From NCBI RefSeq assembly GCF_003219815.1, contig NZ_QJVD01000028.1:1-46551 (forward strand): a DNA stretch of 46,551 nucleotides. The letters are read 5' to 3'. Source of the stretch: Arthrobacter livingstonensis (GTDB taxonomy: Bacteria > Actinomycetota > Actinomycetes > Actinomycetales > Micrococcaceae). Below are positions 26,780 through 34,664 of this stretch, piece by piece (position 1 is the first letter of the stretch; every line of letters starts with the position of its first letter). The notes below the pieces were generated by a model, which saw nothing but the letters and a program-made list of their open reading frames with translations, was not told the DNA's origin and made no database searches. The position numbers and the translations under genes were made by a program.

Positions 26780-27352
26780 TCATTTATTGGGTACAGTCCG
26801 TGCCTTGGCGGGCCCATCCGTCACGCCCATGCCGTCCAAGCCAAGCTCGAAGCGTTCATCCTCGGTGACCTCCCCTGCGGCCTGCGCGAAGGCATCCAGC
26901 GCGGGACCCATGGTGCGGCGTAGATCGGCAGGCATCCGGTTCATCACCGCGGCGATGGCCGTGCGGCGGTGCCCCATGACCTGGTCCACCAGCGCGCGGC
27001 CATTCCTGCTCAGGGCAAGGAGCAGATACCGCCGGTCCGCCGGGTTGTCCCTGCGGTCCAGAAGGCCCGCGGTAACCAACCGGTCACAGGTCCTGGTGGC
27101 GTTGGAGGGATGCACACCCAGGTCGGCGGCGACCGCCCCGAGGTTTTGCGGCCCGTGGGTGGATATGAATACTAGAACCCGCAGCTGCGGGGAGGTGACC
27201 AGATGCTCAACTTCTGCCACCGATTGGGCGACGACCGCCAGGAAAACCCGCGCGGCCCGCATCGCTGCCTCGATTTCATCGAACGAATCAGCGGTGCCTT
27301 CCGCACTCAGGGCGTCATCACTGGCGGGGTCAGGGCTATATACCGGGTTCAC
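26780..27352 (-). CDS. MarR family transcriptional regulator
   Basis: A 190-residue winged-helix regulator. The recognition region reads LGAVAADLGVHPSNATRTCDRLVTAGLLDRRDNPADRRYLLLALS, the typical MarR helix-turn-helix plus wing with the DRR-x5-LT-like end. An N-terminal extension of about 25 residues precedes the dimerisation helix. Two starts are possible, ATG at 27403-27406 or GTG at 27352. I prefer GTG because a -10-like GATACT ends 7 nt before it and the operator-like palindrome would otherwise lie within the coding region. It is convergent with the GH15-SDR operon and divergent from the membrane/GMC operon, so it may control both plus itself. Confidence 0.85.
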   Translation of the reverse strand: MNPVYSPDPASDDALSAEGTADSFDEIEAAMRAARVFLAVVAQSVAEVEHLVTSPQLRVLVFISTHGPQNLGAVAADLGVHPSNATRTCDRLVTAGLLDRRDNPADRRYLLLALSRNGRALVDQVMGHRRTAIAAVMNRMPADLRRTMGPALDAFAQAAGEVTEDERFELGLDGMGVTDGPAKARTVPNK

Positions 27353-27359
27353 GCTTCCG

Positions 27360-27389
27360 AGTATCCATCCTTTAGTTGCAGAAGTGCAA
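27360..27389 (-). promoter_or_regulatory. Putative autoregulatory operator-promoter of the marR gene
   Basis: On the minus strand, TTGCA-CTTC-TGCAA (27376-27389) is a perfect palindrome whose TTGCAC can act as -35. After 18 nt comes GATACT (27360-27365), and 7 nt later the GTG start. MarR proteins usually bind such 14-18 bp palindromes over their own promoters. The site also lies about 110 bp upstream of the divergent operon beginning at 27497. Confidence 0.55.
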
Positions 27390-27496
27390 TGTTTGCGTGA
27401 CATCAACTATGTGGAAATCACGGACCGTTCGGTTACGGGCCCCACAGCAAGAGCGCTTCGGGGAGTCCCGGGGCAACGGCGAGGGAAGGACTGTCC

Positions 27497-27982
27497 ATGA
27501 ATAATCCATTCCAACGGCACATCCGGGCGCAGGCAGCCGGGCCGGACGACCTCGTCCATGTCATAGACAGGATGGTGCGAAATGTTGAAACGGGTCGCTT
27601 TGAGCGCTCCCTGGCCGCCCTCACGGCCGCTGGCGCGCTGGTGACGGCGGCCGAAATCTACTTTGAACATGATAAGGCCAGCTTTGGCAACAAGTGGATG
27701 TGGGTGCCGGTGATTCTTGGACCGCTGGGGGCGGCGGCGGGTGTGGCAGGGGTGTGCAGCAAGCGGATGGCAAAAACTGCGCTCCCGCTTGCATCGGCCG
27801 TCATTGTCGCCAACGGCCTCCAGGGCACGTATTTCCATGCCCGCGGCATTGCCCAGAAGCCCGGCGGTTTCTCAAACCTGCGCTACAACATGGAAATGGG
27901 GCCGCCCCTGCTGGCTCCGCTGCTGGTGACCCTGGTTGGCGGCATGGGACTGCTCGCGGCCGTGCTGAGGCGGGAAAAATGA
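27497..27982 (+). CDS. Four-helix integral membrane protein coupled to a dehydrogenase module
   Basis: A 161-residue protein. A soluble N-terminus (NNPFQRHIRAQAAGPDDLVHVIDRMV) precedes about four hydrophobic helices (about 40-57, 68-86, 93-107 and 136-155). Between helices 3 and 4 lies TYFHARGIAQKPGGFSNLRYNMEMGPP, a loop rich in histidine, arginine and asparagine. No haem-binding cytochrome b pattern is obvious. The stop codon overlaps the start of the gluconate-dehydrogenase-gamma-like gene by ATGA, so it probably serves as the membrane partner of that oxidoreductase. GGAAGG lies 7 nt before the ATG. Confidence 0.8.
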   Translation: MNNPFQRHIRAQAAGPDDLVHVIDRMVRNVETGRFERSLAALTAAGALVTAAEIYFEHDKASFGNKWMWVPVILGPLGAAAGVAGVCSKRMAKTALPLASAVIVANGLQGTYFHARGIAQKPGGFSNLRYNMEMGPPLLAPLLVTLVGGMGLLAAVLRREK

Positions 27983-28626
27983 GTACGCTTCCGCTGGCTG
28001 CCAGTGACGGCGGCGCCCGCTTTCCCGGCTTCAGTTCCGCCGGACAGGCCAAGCATTGGGATACAGCGACGGCCTCCGTCGTCATGGCCAGACTGGGCCG
28101 GCCCCCGGAGATCCACTTTTTCACCCCCGCCCAGGAGGCCGCCGCGGGAGCCCTGTGTAACCAGCTCCTGGACCAACGCGAGGAACCCCGCGTGCCCGTG
28201 ACGGCCATGATCGATGCCCGCCTGGCTGCACAGGAAACGGACGGCTGGCACTACGAGGACATGCCCGTGGATGCTCAAGCGTGGCGCCAGACATTGGCCG
28301 CACTCGACGACGAAGCGCGGTTTCGCTGCGGCGCGGTGTTTGCCGCAGCGACCTGGCATGAGCAGACGCGGCTGTTGCAGGGCATCCAAAATCTCGGGCC
28401 GGCCCCCTGGCACGGGATCCCCGCGAAACAGGTTTGGAGCCTGTGGACGCGCTACGCGTGCACAGCGTTTTATTCCCATCCCTGGGCGTGGGACGAAATC
28501 GGATTTGCCGGGCCGGCCTACCCGCGAGGCTACAAGAACATGGGAGTGGACGCCTTGGAGCCGTTTGAGGTGAGGGACGTCCACCCGGGAGACGACCCGG
28601 TGCGGGGGAAGAAGGGATCCCCATGA
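27979..28626 (+). CDS. Gluconate 2-dehydrogenase subunit 3 (gamma) family protein
   Basis: A 215-residue protein matching the small subunit of membrane gluconate 2-dehydrogenases: FFTPAQEAAAGALCNQLLDQREEPRVPV near residue 50, then SLWTRYACTAFYSHPWAWDEIGFAGPAYPRGYKNMG at the C-terminus. In classical systems this subunit pairs with the GMC flavoprotein and is Tat-exported. No Tat signal is present here, so the complex should stay on the cytoplasmic side. It overlaps both neighbours (ATGA at each end), strongly suggesting fixed stoichiometry with the membrane protein upstream and the GMC subunit downstream. Confidence 0.87.
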   Translation: MSTLPLAASDGGARFPGFSSAGQAKHWDTATASVVMARLGRPPEIHFFTPAQEAAAGALCNQLLDQREEPRVPVTAMIDARLAAQETDGWHYEDMPVDAQAWRQTLAALDDEARFRCGAVFAAATWHEQTRLLQGIQNLGPAPWHGIPAKQVWSLWTRYACTAFYSHPWAWDEIGFAGPAYPRGYKNMGVDALEPFEVRDVHPGDDPVRGKKGSP

Positions 28627-30263
28627 GCAATGTGCGCGAACGCAACGAATCGGCGTGGCTGCTTCCGGCCGGTCCCGGTACTAACCACGGTTTGCGCGAA
28701 CAGATGCGCCGCTTCGCGGACGATGACGAAGTGGACATCGTCATTGTTGGCTGCGGCGCCGGCGGTTCCACCTTGTTGCAGCGCCTGGCAAGGGCCGGCT
28801 GGCGGGCCGTGGCCCTGGACGCGGGGCCCTTTTGGGATCCGGAACGGGACTGGGTCAGCGATGAGGCCGGTTCACACCACCTCTATTGGACCGAGCCCCG
28901 GGTCATTGCCGGAAGTGATCCAGTGCCGCTGGGCTCCAACAACTCCGGCCGGGGCGTGGGCGGATCCATGGTCCACTATGCCGGGTACGTGCCCCGGTTT
29001 CATCCCAGCGACTTCCGCACCCGGGCGCTGGACGGAGTGGGCGCTGACTGGCCCCTGCAATATCAGGACCTCAAACACTACTATCAGGACATCGAGGAAG
29101 AGCTACCGGTCGCCGGGGAACACTGGCCTTGGGGCGACCCGCACGGCTACCCCCACCGGCCCCATCCCGTCTCCGGGAACGGCGAACTCTTTCAGCGTGG
29201 CGCCATGGCCACCGGCATCACCGCCAAAGTCGGGCCGGTGGCCATCAGCAACGGCCGCTTCGGCAACCGCCCCCACTGCATCTACCGCGGCTTCTGCCTG
29301 CAAGGGTGCAAGGTCAACGCCAAGGCCTCACCGCTGATCACGCACATTCCCGACGCGCTTGCCCACGGCGCCGAGGTCCGCCCGGATTCCATGGTGACCG
29401 GCGTCGAAGTTGATGCACGAACCGGTCTGTCCACCGGCGTGCACTATGTCCATCAGGGGGTGCCGCGTTTTCAGCGGGCCCGCATGGTCGCCGTCGCCGG
29501 CTACTCGATTGAAACTCCCCGGCTGCTGCTCAACTCCACCTCGGCGCGGTTTCCCGATGGCCTGTGCAATGACTTCGACCAGGTGGGCCGCTACCTGATG
29601 GTTCAGGGCGCGCCGCAGACGGCCGGACGCTTCGATGCCGAGGTGCGGATGTGGAAGGGTCCGCCGCCGGAAGTCAGCAGCGAGGAGTTCTACGAAACGG
29701 ATCCAACAAAACCGTATAAGCGCGGCTTCTCCATCCAGACGGTCTCCCCCCTGCCGATCACCTGGGCCGAACACGTGATGGCCCAGGGGCATTGGGGAGC
29801 GGCGCTGCGCAATTACATGAGCGACTACGTCCACTGGGCCTGCCTGGGCGCCCTGTGTGAATTCCTCCCCCAGGCCGAAAACCGGGTCACCCTGGCCACG
29901 GAGCTGGACAGGCACGGCCTGCCCGTGGCCCGCTTCAGCTATTCCCAGTGCGAAAACGACGGTGCCCTCATGAAGGCGGCCCGGGAAAAAATGGAGCTCA
30001 TCCTGACCGCGGCAGGCGCCGACGAGGTGATCACCATCGACCGCTACGCGCACCTGGTCGGCGGGGCACGCATGGCCGCCACGGCGGAGCATGGTGTTGT
30101 CGACGCGGACTGCCGCAGCTTCGCCGTACCGAACCTGCTCATCACCGACGGCAGCGTGCTGCCCACCCAAGGCAGCGCCAACCCGGCCCTGACCATCATG
30201 GCCGTTGCGGCCCGCGCCGCAGACCGGCTGCTCATCAACGGAGCAGCGAGCCGAAGTAACTAA
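28623..30263 (+). CDS. GMC family FAD-dependent oxidoreductase
   Basis: A 546-residue glucose-methanol-choline flavoprotein. The FAD fold is VDIVIVGCGAGGSTLLQRLARAG (G43, G45, G48). The GMC signature is SNNSGRGVGGSMVHYAGYVPRF. The active-site end reads AHLVGGARMA ... DGSVLPTQGSANPALTIMA, giving the histidine and asparagine pair. Length and the YRGFCLQGCKVNAK segment fit the gluconate/2-keto-sugar dehydrogenase large subunits. The likely reaction is oxidation of a sugar acid, polyol or alcohol, with electrons going to a membrane acceptor. ATGA coupling to the subunit 3 gene. No c-type cytochrome subunit is present. Confidence 0.92.
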   Translation: MSNVRERNESAWLLPAGPGTNHGLREQMRRFADDDEVDIVIVGCGAGGSTLLQRLARAGWRAVALDAGPFWDPERDWVSDEAGSHHLYWTEPRVIAGSDPVPLGSNNSGRGVGGSMVHYAGYVPRFHPSDFRTRALDGVGADWPLQYQDLKHYYQDIEEELPVAGEHWPWGDPHGYPHRPHPVSGNGELFQRGAMATGITAKVGPVAISNGRFGNRPHCIYRGFCLQGCKVNAKASPLITHIPDALAHGAEVRPDSMVTGVEVDARTGLSTGVHYVHQGVPRFQRARMVAVAGYSIETPRLLLNSTSARFPDGLCNDFDQVGRYLMVQGAPQTAGRFDAEVRMWKGPPPEVSSEEFYETDPTKPYKRGFSIQTVSPLPITWAEHVMAQGHWGAALRNYMSDYVHWACLGALCEFLPQAENRVTLATELDRHGLPVARFSYSQCENDGALMKAAREKMELILTAAGADEVITIDRYAHLVGGARMAATAEHGVVDADCRSFAVPNLLITDGSVLPTQGSANPALTIMAVAARAADRLLINGAASRSN

Positions 30264-30320
30264 ATGACGTGGAGTCGCGACGACGACACCCGGACAGACC
30301 CACCATTGGAGGATGGAAAC

Positions 30321-32114
30321 ATGGCAAGGGAAACAGTTTCGGACTACCTGCTTGCACGGCTGCGCGAGTGGGGCGTGGAGCACGTGTTCGCCTTTCCCGG
30401 CGACGGGATCAACGGCACCCTGGCCGCGTTCGGGCGCGCAGGGAACCAGCCCAAATTCATCCAGTCCCGGCATGAGGAAATGTCCGCGTTCGAGGCAGTG
30501 GGCTACGCCAAGTTCTCCGGTCGGCTCGGCGTCTGCATGGCCACCTCCGGCCCTGGGGCCATCCACCTCCTCAATGGTCTCTACGACGCGAAACTTGACC
30601 ACGTCCCGGTGGTGGCAATCGTGGGCCAGACGGCCCAGTCCGCCATCGGTGGTTCCTACCAGCAGGAAGTCGACCTGGTGACGCTGTTCAAGGATGTCGC
30701 CGGGGACTATGTGCAGCTGGTGACCGTTCCCGAACAGCTGCCCAACGTCTTGGACCGGGCCATCAGGATTGCACTGGCCGAACGCGCCCCCACCGCCATC
30801 ATCATCCCCTCGGACGTCCAGGATCTTGAGTATTCGGCCCCCACCCACGCCTTCAAGATGGTGCCCTCCAGCCTCGGGGTGCAGTGGCCCACCATCACTC
30901 CGGGCATCGAAGGGGTCCGCGCGGCGGCGGCACTGCTCAACGCCGGCACCAAGGTGGCCATGCTCGTGGGCTCGGGGGCACGGGAGGCCCGCGAAGAGCT
31001 CCAGCAGGTGGCGGACATCCTTGGCGCGGGAGTGGCCAAGGCGCTGCTGGGCAAGGACGTCCTCTCCGATGAACTGCCGTATGTGACCGGCTCCATCGGG
31101 TTGTTGGGTACCCGACCCAGCTACGATCTCATGATGGACTGCGACACATTGCTCACCATCGGTTCCAGCTTTCCGTACACCCAGTTCATGCCCGAACCGG
31201 GCCAGGCCCGCGGGGTCCAGATCGACGTCGACGCCAAAATGATCGGCATGCGCTATGCGTACGAGACCAACATCGTTGGGGACGCGAAAATCACGCTCCG
31301 GGCCCTGATCCCCCTGCTCGAGCGCAAGGAGGACCGCGCCTGGCGCGAAACAATCGAGGCGAACGTTGCCCGCTGGTGGGAGACCATGGAGATGGAAGCT
31401 GCGGTGGAGGCCAAGCCGATCAATCCGATGCGGCTGTTCTCTGAGCTTTCGTCCCGGCTCCTGGCGAATGCCATCGTCACCGCGGATTCCGGTTCATCGG
31501 CCAACTGGTACGCCCGGCAGCTGAAGTTCCGTGGCAGCATGCGCGGCTCGCTCTCGGGCAACCTCGCCACCATGGGGCCAGGCGTGCCGTACGGCATTGG
31601 CGCCAAGTTTGCCTGCCCGGACCGGCCGGTGATTGTTTTTGCCGGTGACGGGGCCATGCAAATGAACGGCCTGGCCGAGCTGATCACGGTCAAGCACTAC
31701 TGGCAGGAATGGTCCGACCCCCGCCTGATCATCGCCGTCCTGCACAACAACGACCTGAACCAGGTCACCTGGGAAATGCGGGCCATGGAGGGGGCGCCCT
31801 CGTTCACGGAGTCCCAAACACTCCCGGACGTCCCCTACGCGCAGTTCGCGGAACTCCTTGGCCTGCAGGGGATTGCCGTGGACCACGCGGACGACGTCGG
31901 GCCGGCCTGGGAACGCGCGCTGGCGGCGGACCGTCCCACCGTCCTGGACGTCCGGGTCGATCCCGACGTCCCGCCGATCCCCCCGCACGCGACCTTAGAG
32001 CAGGCCCTCGACAGCGCCAAGGCCGTACTCAAGGGCGACCAACATGCGTGGGGTTTCATCATGGAAGGCGTCAAGACCAAACTGCAGGAGTTCCTGCCCC
32101 ACAAGGACAGCTAG
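30321..32114 (+). CDS. Thiamine pyrophosphate-requiring enzyme (acetolactate synthase/pyruvate oxidase-like)
   Basis: A 597-residue three-domain TPP enzyme. The PYR domain has GDGINGTLAAFGRAG and the cofactor-activating glutamate in RHEEMSAFEAVGYA (E52). The central domain contains VAMLVGSGAREAREEL. The PP domain carries the metal/TPP motif GDGAMQMNGLAELIT with the downstream NN (HNNDLNQ), about residues 440-475. It belongs to a widespread group annotated only as TPP-requiring protein, near pyruvate oxidase; the substrate is presumably pyruvate or another 2-oxo acid. Start 30321 has GGAGGATGG upstream; the frame is open 19 codons earlier but lacks a site. The enolase-like gene starts 2 bp after its stop. 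Confidence 0.92.
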   Translation: MARETVSDYLLARLREWGVEHVFAFPGDGINGTLAAFGRAGNQPKFIQSRHEEMSAFEAVGYAKFSGRLGVCMATSGPGAIHLLNGLYDAKLDHVPVVAIVGQTAQSAIGGSYQQEVDLVTLFKDVAGDYVQLVTVPEQLPNVLDRAIRIALAERAPTAIIIPSDVQDLEYSAPTHAFKMVPSSLGVQWPTITPGIEGVRAAAALLNAGTKVAMLVGSGAREAREELQQVADILGAGVAKALLGKDVLSDELPYVTGSIGLLGTRPSYDLMMDCDTLLTIGSSFPYTQFMPEPGQARGVQIDVDAKMIGMRYAYETNIVGDAKITLRALIPLLERKEDRAWRETIEANVARWWETMEMEAAVEAKPINPMRLFSELSSRLLANAIVTADSGSSANWYARQLKFRGSMRGSLSGNLATMGPGVPYGIGAKFACPDRPVIVFAGDGAMQMNGLAELITVKHYWQEWSDPRLIIAVLHNNDLNQVTWEMRAMEGAPSFTESQTLPDVPYAQFAELLGLQGIAVDHADDVGPAWERALAADRPTVLDVRVDPDVPPIPPHATLEQALDSAKAVLKGDQHAWGFIMEGVKTKLQEFLPHKDS

Positions 32115-32116
32115 CC

Positions 32117-33220
32117 ATGGGCTCCGACCCGGCAATCGATCGGCTGGACGTATCCGTGTACCGGGTGCCCACGGATGCGCCGGAGGCGGACGGCACCTTC
32201 GCCTGGAACTCCACCACCATGGTCCTGGTCCAGGCCCAGGCCGGCGACGCCACCGGGCTCGGCTGGACGTACGCCCCGGCCGCCTGCGCGGAAATGATCA
32301 CCGAGCTCCTGCGTCCCGGCGTCGTCGGACTGCCCGCGCTCGACGTCGGACGGGCCTCCGTGGCGATGCTCCAGGCAGTCCGCAACGCCAGCCGGCCGGG
32401 CGCCGTTGGCTATGCCATTTCCGCCGTTGATTGTGCACTGTGGGACCTCAAGGCCCGGCTGCTGGAGCTGCCCCTGCACCGGCTGCTCGGAGCAGTGCGG
32501 AACAAGGTACAGGTCTATGGCAGCGGCGGCTTCACCAGCTATGATGACCGGCAACTGGCGGACCAGCTCACGGGGTGGGCCCTGGAACAGGGAATACCAC
32601 GGGTGAAAATCAAGATCGGCGAATCCTCCGGCACGGAGACGGGCCGGGACCTGGCACGAATGCGGCTGGCGCGAAACGTGATTGGCGACGGCGTCGAACT
32701 CTTTGTCGACGCCAACGGCGGCTACACCGCCAAGCATGCCATACGGGTCATGACCGAGGCACGGGACCTGGCCGTCCGCTGGCTGGAGGAACCCGTGTCC
32801 TCCGATAACCTCACCGGCCTGCGGGAGGTCCGCGACCGGGTCGATGCGGACGTTGCCGCCGGGGAATACGGGACAGACCTTCTTTACTACCAGCGAATGT
32901 GCGCGGCCGACGCCCTCGATTGTGTGCAGGCAGACGTCTCACGGTGCGGCGGCATCACACAGTGGCTGCGGATTGCCGCCGTGGCCGCGGCCCACGGGCT
33001 GGAAATCTCCGGGCACTGCGCCCCGCACCTCAGCGCGCACGTCGCGGCAGCCACCCCGAACTTCAGGCACCTGGAATGGTTCCACGACCATGTCCGCATC
33101 GAAACCATGTTCTTCGACGGCTGCCTTGATCCCGACGGCGGAACACTCACCCCCTCCGCGGCCCCAGGCAACGGGCTCAGCCTGCGCAGCGCCGATATGG
33201 CCGCCTACAGGATCAGGTAG
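32117..33220 (+). CDS. Enolase-superfamily protein, mandelate racemase-like
   Basis: A 367-residue member of the mandelate racemase/muconate lactonizing group. Catalytic residues visible are KIKIG (lysine of the KxK motif, about 163-165), the metal ligands D in FVDANGGY (about 197), E in WLEEPV (about 222) and E in AAGEYG (about 247), and the late GHCAPH histidine (about 296). The EEP and GE ligands and HxxH fit sugar-acid dehydratases, which convert aldonates or uronates to 2-keto-3-deoxy acids, but the substrate is not known. It follows the TPP enzyme by 2 bp, so a sugar-acid dehydratase followed by a 2-oxo acid enzyme is a plausible pathway pair. Confidence 0.9.
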   Translation: MGSDPAIDRLDVSVYRVPTDAPEADGTFAWNSTTMVLVQAQAGDATGLGWTYAPAACAEMITELLRPGVVGLPALDVGRASVAMLQAVRNASRPGAVGYAISAVDCALWDLKARLLELPLHRLLGAVRNKVQVYGSGGFTSYDDRQLADQLTGWALEQGIPRVKIKIGESSGTETGRDLARMRLARNVIGDGVELFVDANGGYTAKHAIRVMTEARDLAVRWLEEPVSSDNLTGLREVRDRVDADVAAGEYGTDLLYYQRMCAADALDCVQADVSRCGGITQWLRIAAVAAAHGLEISGHCAPHLSAHVAAATPNFRHLEWFHDHVRIETMFFDGCLDPDGGTLTPSAAPGNGLSLRSADMAAYRIR

Positions 33221-33344
33221 CAATCGACAACCACCTTCACCATCCACTGGTCATCGAGCTAATACTGAGCCTCACCACGGCACCGGTGCCACAGGGCTTG
33301 CAGGACGCCGCCGCTTCCCGGCGACGTGCATGCCAAAATGGGCC

Positions 33345-34004
33345 ATGAGTATTCCCCCGCTTTCACAGACGCGTCCACCGTTCCCGGTTTCGGCTGACCG
33401 TCATGCTCGCTGTGGGCATCGTCACCGGCGGGCTGGTTGGGTCTTTCGGCTCATGGGCTTAAGGCCCGGCCGTGGGCTGGGGGCAGCGTGCCTGACGTTC
33501 CTCTGTTGGGTCTGGGCCGTTATCGGACGGCTAGACCCTGCAGGTACCGCCGAGCATGCCGGCCGCGAAGACCCCGGCCAGGCCGCTACCGACCTACTCG
33601 TCTTGGCCGCCACAGTAGCCAGTTTCGGAGGTGTTGTTCTCATTTTGCTGGACGCAGCTTACGCCCAAGGTGGCAGGAAGGCCGCAATCCTCGGCCTGGC
33701 ACTGGGCAGCGTGGCCCTCTCCTGGTTCCTGGTCCACACCTTGTTCACGCTCCGTTACGCCCGGCTCTTCTGCCGCGACCGGAAAAGGGTGGATTTTAAT
33801 GAAGGCTCCCCGCCCCACCACCGTGACTTCGCCTATCTGGCCTTCACCGTGGGCATGACGTTCCAGGTCTCCGATACCGACTTGAAAACCGATGCCATGC
33901 GCTCAACCGCACTGCGCCACGCACTGCTCTCTTACCTGCTGGGCGCCATCGTGTTGGCCACCACCATCAATCTGGTCGCCGGCCTCGTCAAAGAGGGTTT
34001 GTGA
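33345..34004 (+). pseudogene. DUF1345 membrane protein with a scrambled N-terminus
   Basis: The last 170 residues are a normal DUF1345 protein: FLCWVWAVIGRLDPAGTAEHA, VLHTLFTLRYARLF-like SWFLVHTLFTLRYARLF, then FAYLAFTVGMTFQVSDTDL and LRHALLSYLLGAIVLATTINLVAGL. The expected N-terminal segment (RRVHRSRFRLTVMLAVGIVTGG, then GSFGSWA) is present in a different frame, about 33370-33460. It is interrupted by TAA at 33460-33462 and rejoins the downstream frame at a run of five Gs (33479-33483). The open frame from ATG 33345 is continuous (219 codons), but its first 45 residues are arginine/histidine-rich and unlike the family. So it looks intact to a gene finder but has probably lost transmembrane helix 1. 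Confidence 0.65.
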
Positions 34005-34090
34005 CCTAAAGAGGCAACGAGGCCATCCCGCCGATCTACAGAGGACCCCGCCCCGTCCCGCCAACGAACAATAGCTCCTGCACTGGCCGT

Positions 34091-34540
34091 TCAGTCCTCG
34101 GAATCGCTGCGCCCCTCCAACCATGTGGTGCCGTCGTCGTCGGTGTACATGATGACTTTTTCCCCGGCCGGCCCCGGGACTGATAGTTGTGTTGAACCGG
34201 ACCCGGAGGGTTCATTGACAAGCGGGCTTCCAACACGGCCCAGTGGGACCCCTCTCAACCTCTGCGAATCTTCGGGCCCGACACGACCCGCGTCTTCAAC
34301 CACCTCCGGGACAATTCTTCGCCTGTCCCAGTTGACACTGACCTTGATGGATCCGTTGTCGGCTCTGTCGATGGAGGTAATGATGCTGTCTTGACCGGCA
34401 CCCATTTCGATGAGCCTGTCCCGATAGGATTGGACGATTTGTGGCAGGGTCTCCTCGGTCCAGTCCCCGGGTCCAATAACCGTGGAAATTTCCACCGGCT
34501 CTGATTCCAGGTCTGTCATTGCCTTCTCCTCTGCTGTCAT
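34091..34540 (-). CDS. Hypothetical protein, possible stress-associated
   Basis: A 149-residue acidic protein of no recognised family: ISTVIGPGDWTEETLPQIVQ, YRDRLIEMGAGQDSIITSIDRAD, then a beta-like KVSVNWDRRRIVPEVVED and a disordered tail ending MYTDDDGTTWLEGRSDSED. There is no signal peptide or membrane segment. Two ATGs (34540 and 34519) both have good ribosome binding sites (CAGGAG and GAGGAG), so the start is ambiguous. It diverges from the DUF1206 gene. A cytoplasmic accessory protein is likely; the function is unknown. Confidence 0.6.
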   Translation of the reverse strand: MTAEEKAMTDLESEPVEISTVIGPGDWTEETLPQIVQSYRDRLIEMGAGQDSIITSIDRADNGSIKVSVNWDRRRIVPEVVEDAGRVGPEDSQRLRGVPLGRVGSPLVNEPSGSGSTQLSVPGPAGEKVIMYTDDDGTTWLEGRSDSED

Positions 34541-34664
34541 TATTTTGCTCCTGTTCCAGTTCTACTCCTGGGATCCCCAAAGGTGAACAGGGTCCAGCAA
34601 AGTTCCCCCTCCCCTATTCGCAGGACGGCCTCCGGTGACAAAATAGTGGTAATACCACGCACAA

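Noticed and set aside
29328-30848. Minus-strand open frame of 506 codons
   Set aside because: Antisense to the GMC and TPP-enzyme genes; no conserved motif.
33279-33290. Perfect palindrome GGCACCGGTGCC after the enolase-like gene
   Set aside because: Too short and loop-free to be a convincing terminator; expected by chance in GC-rich DNA.
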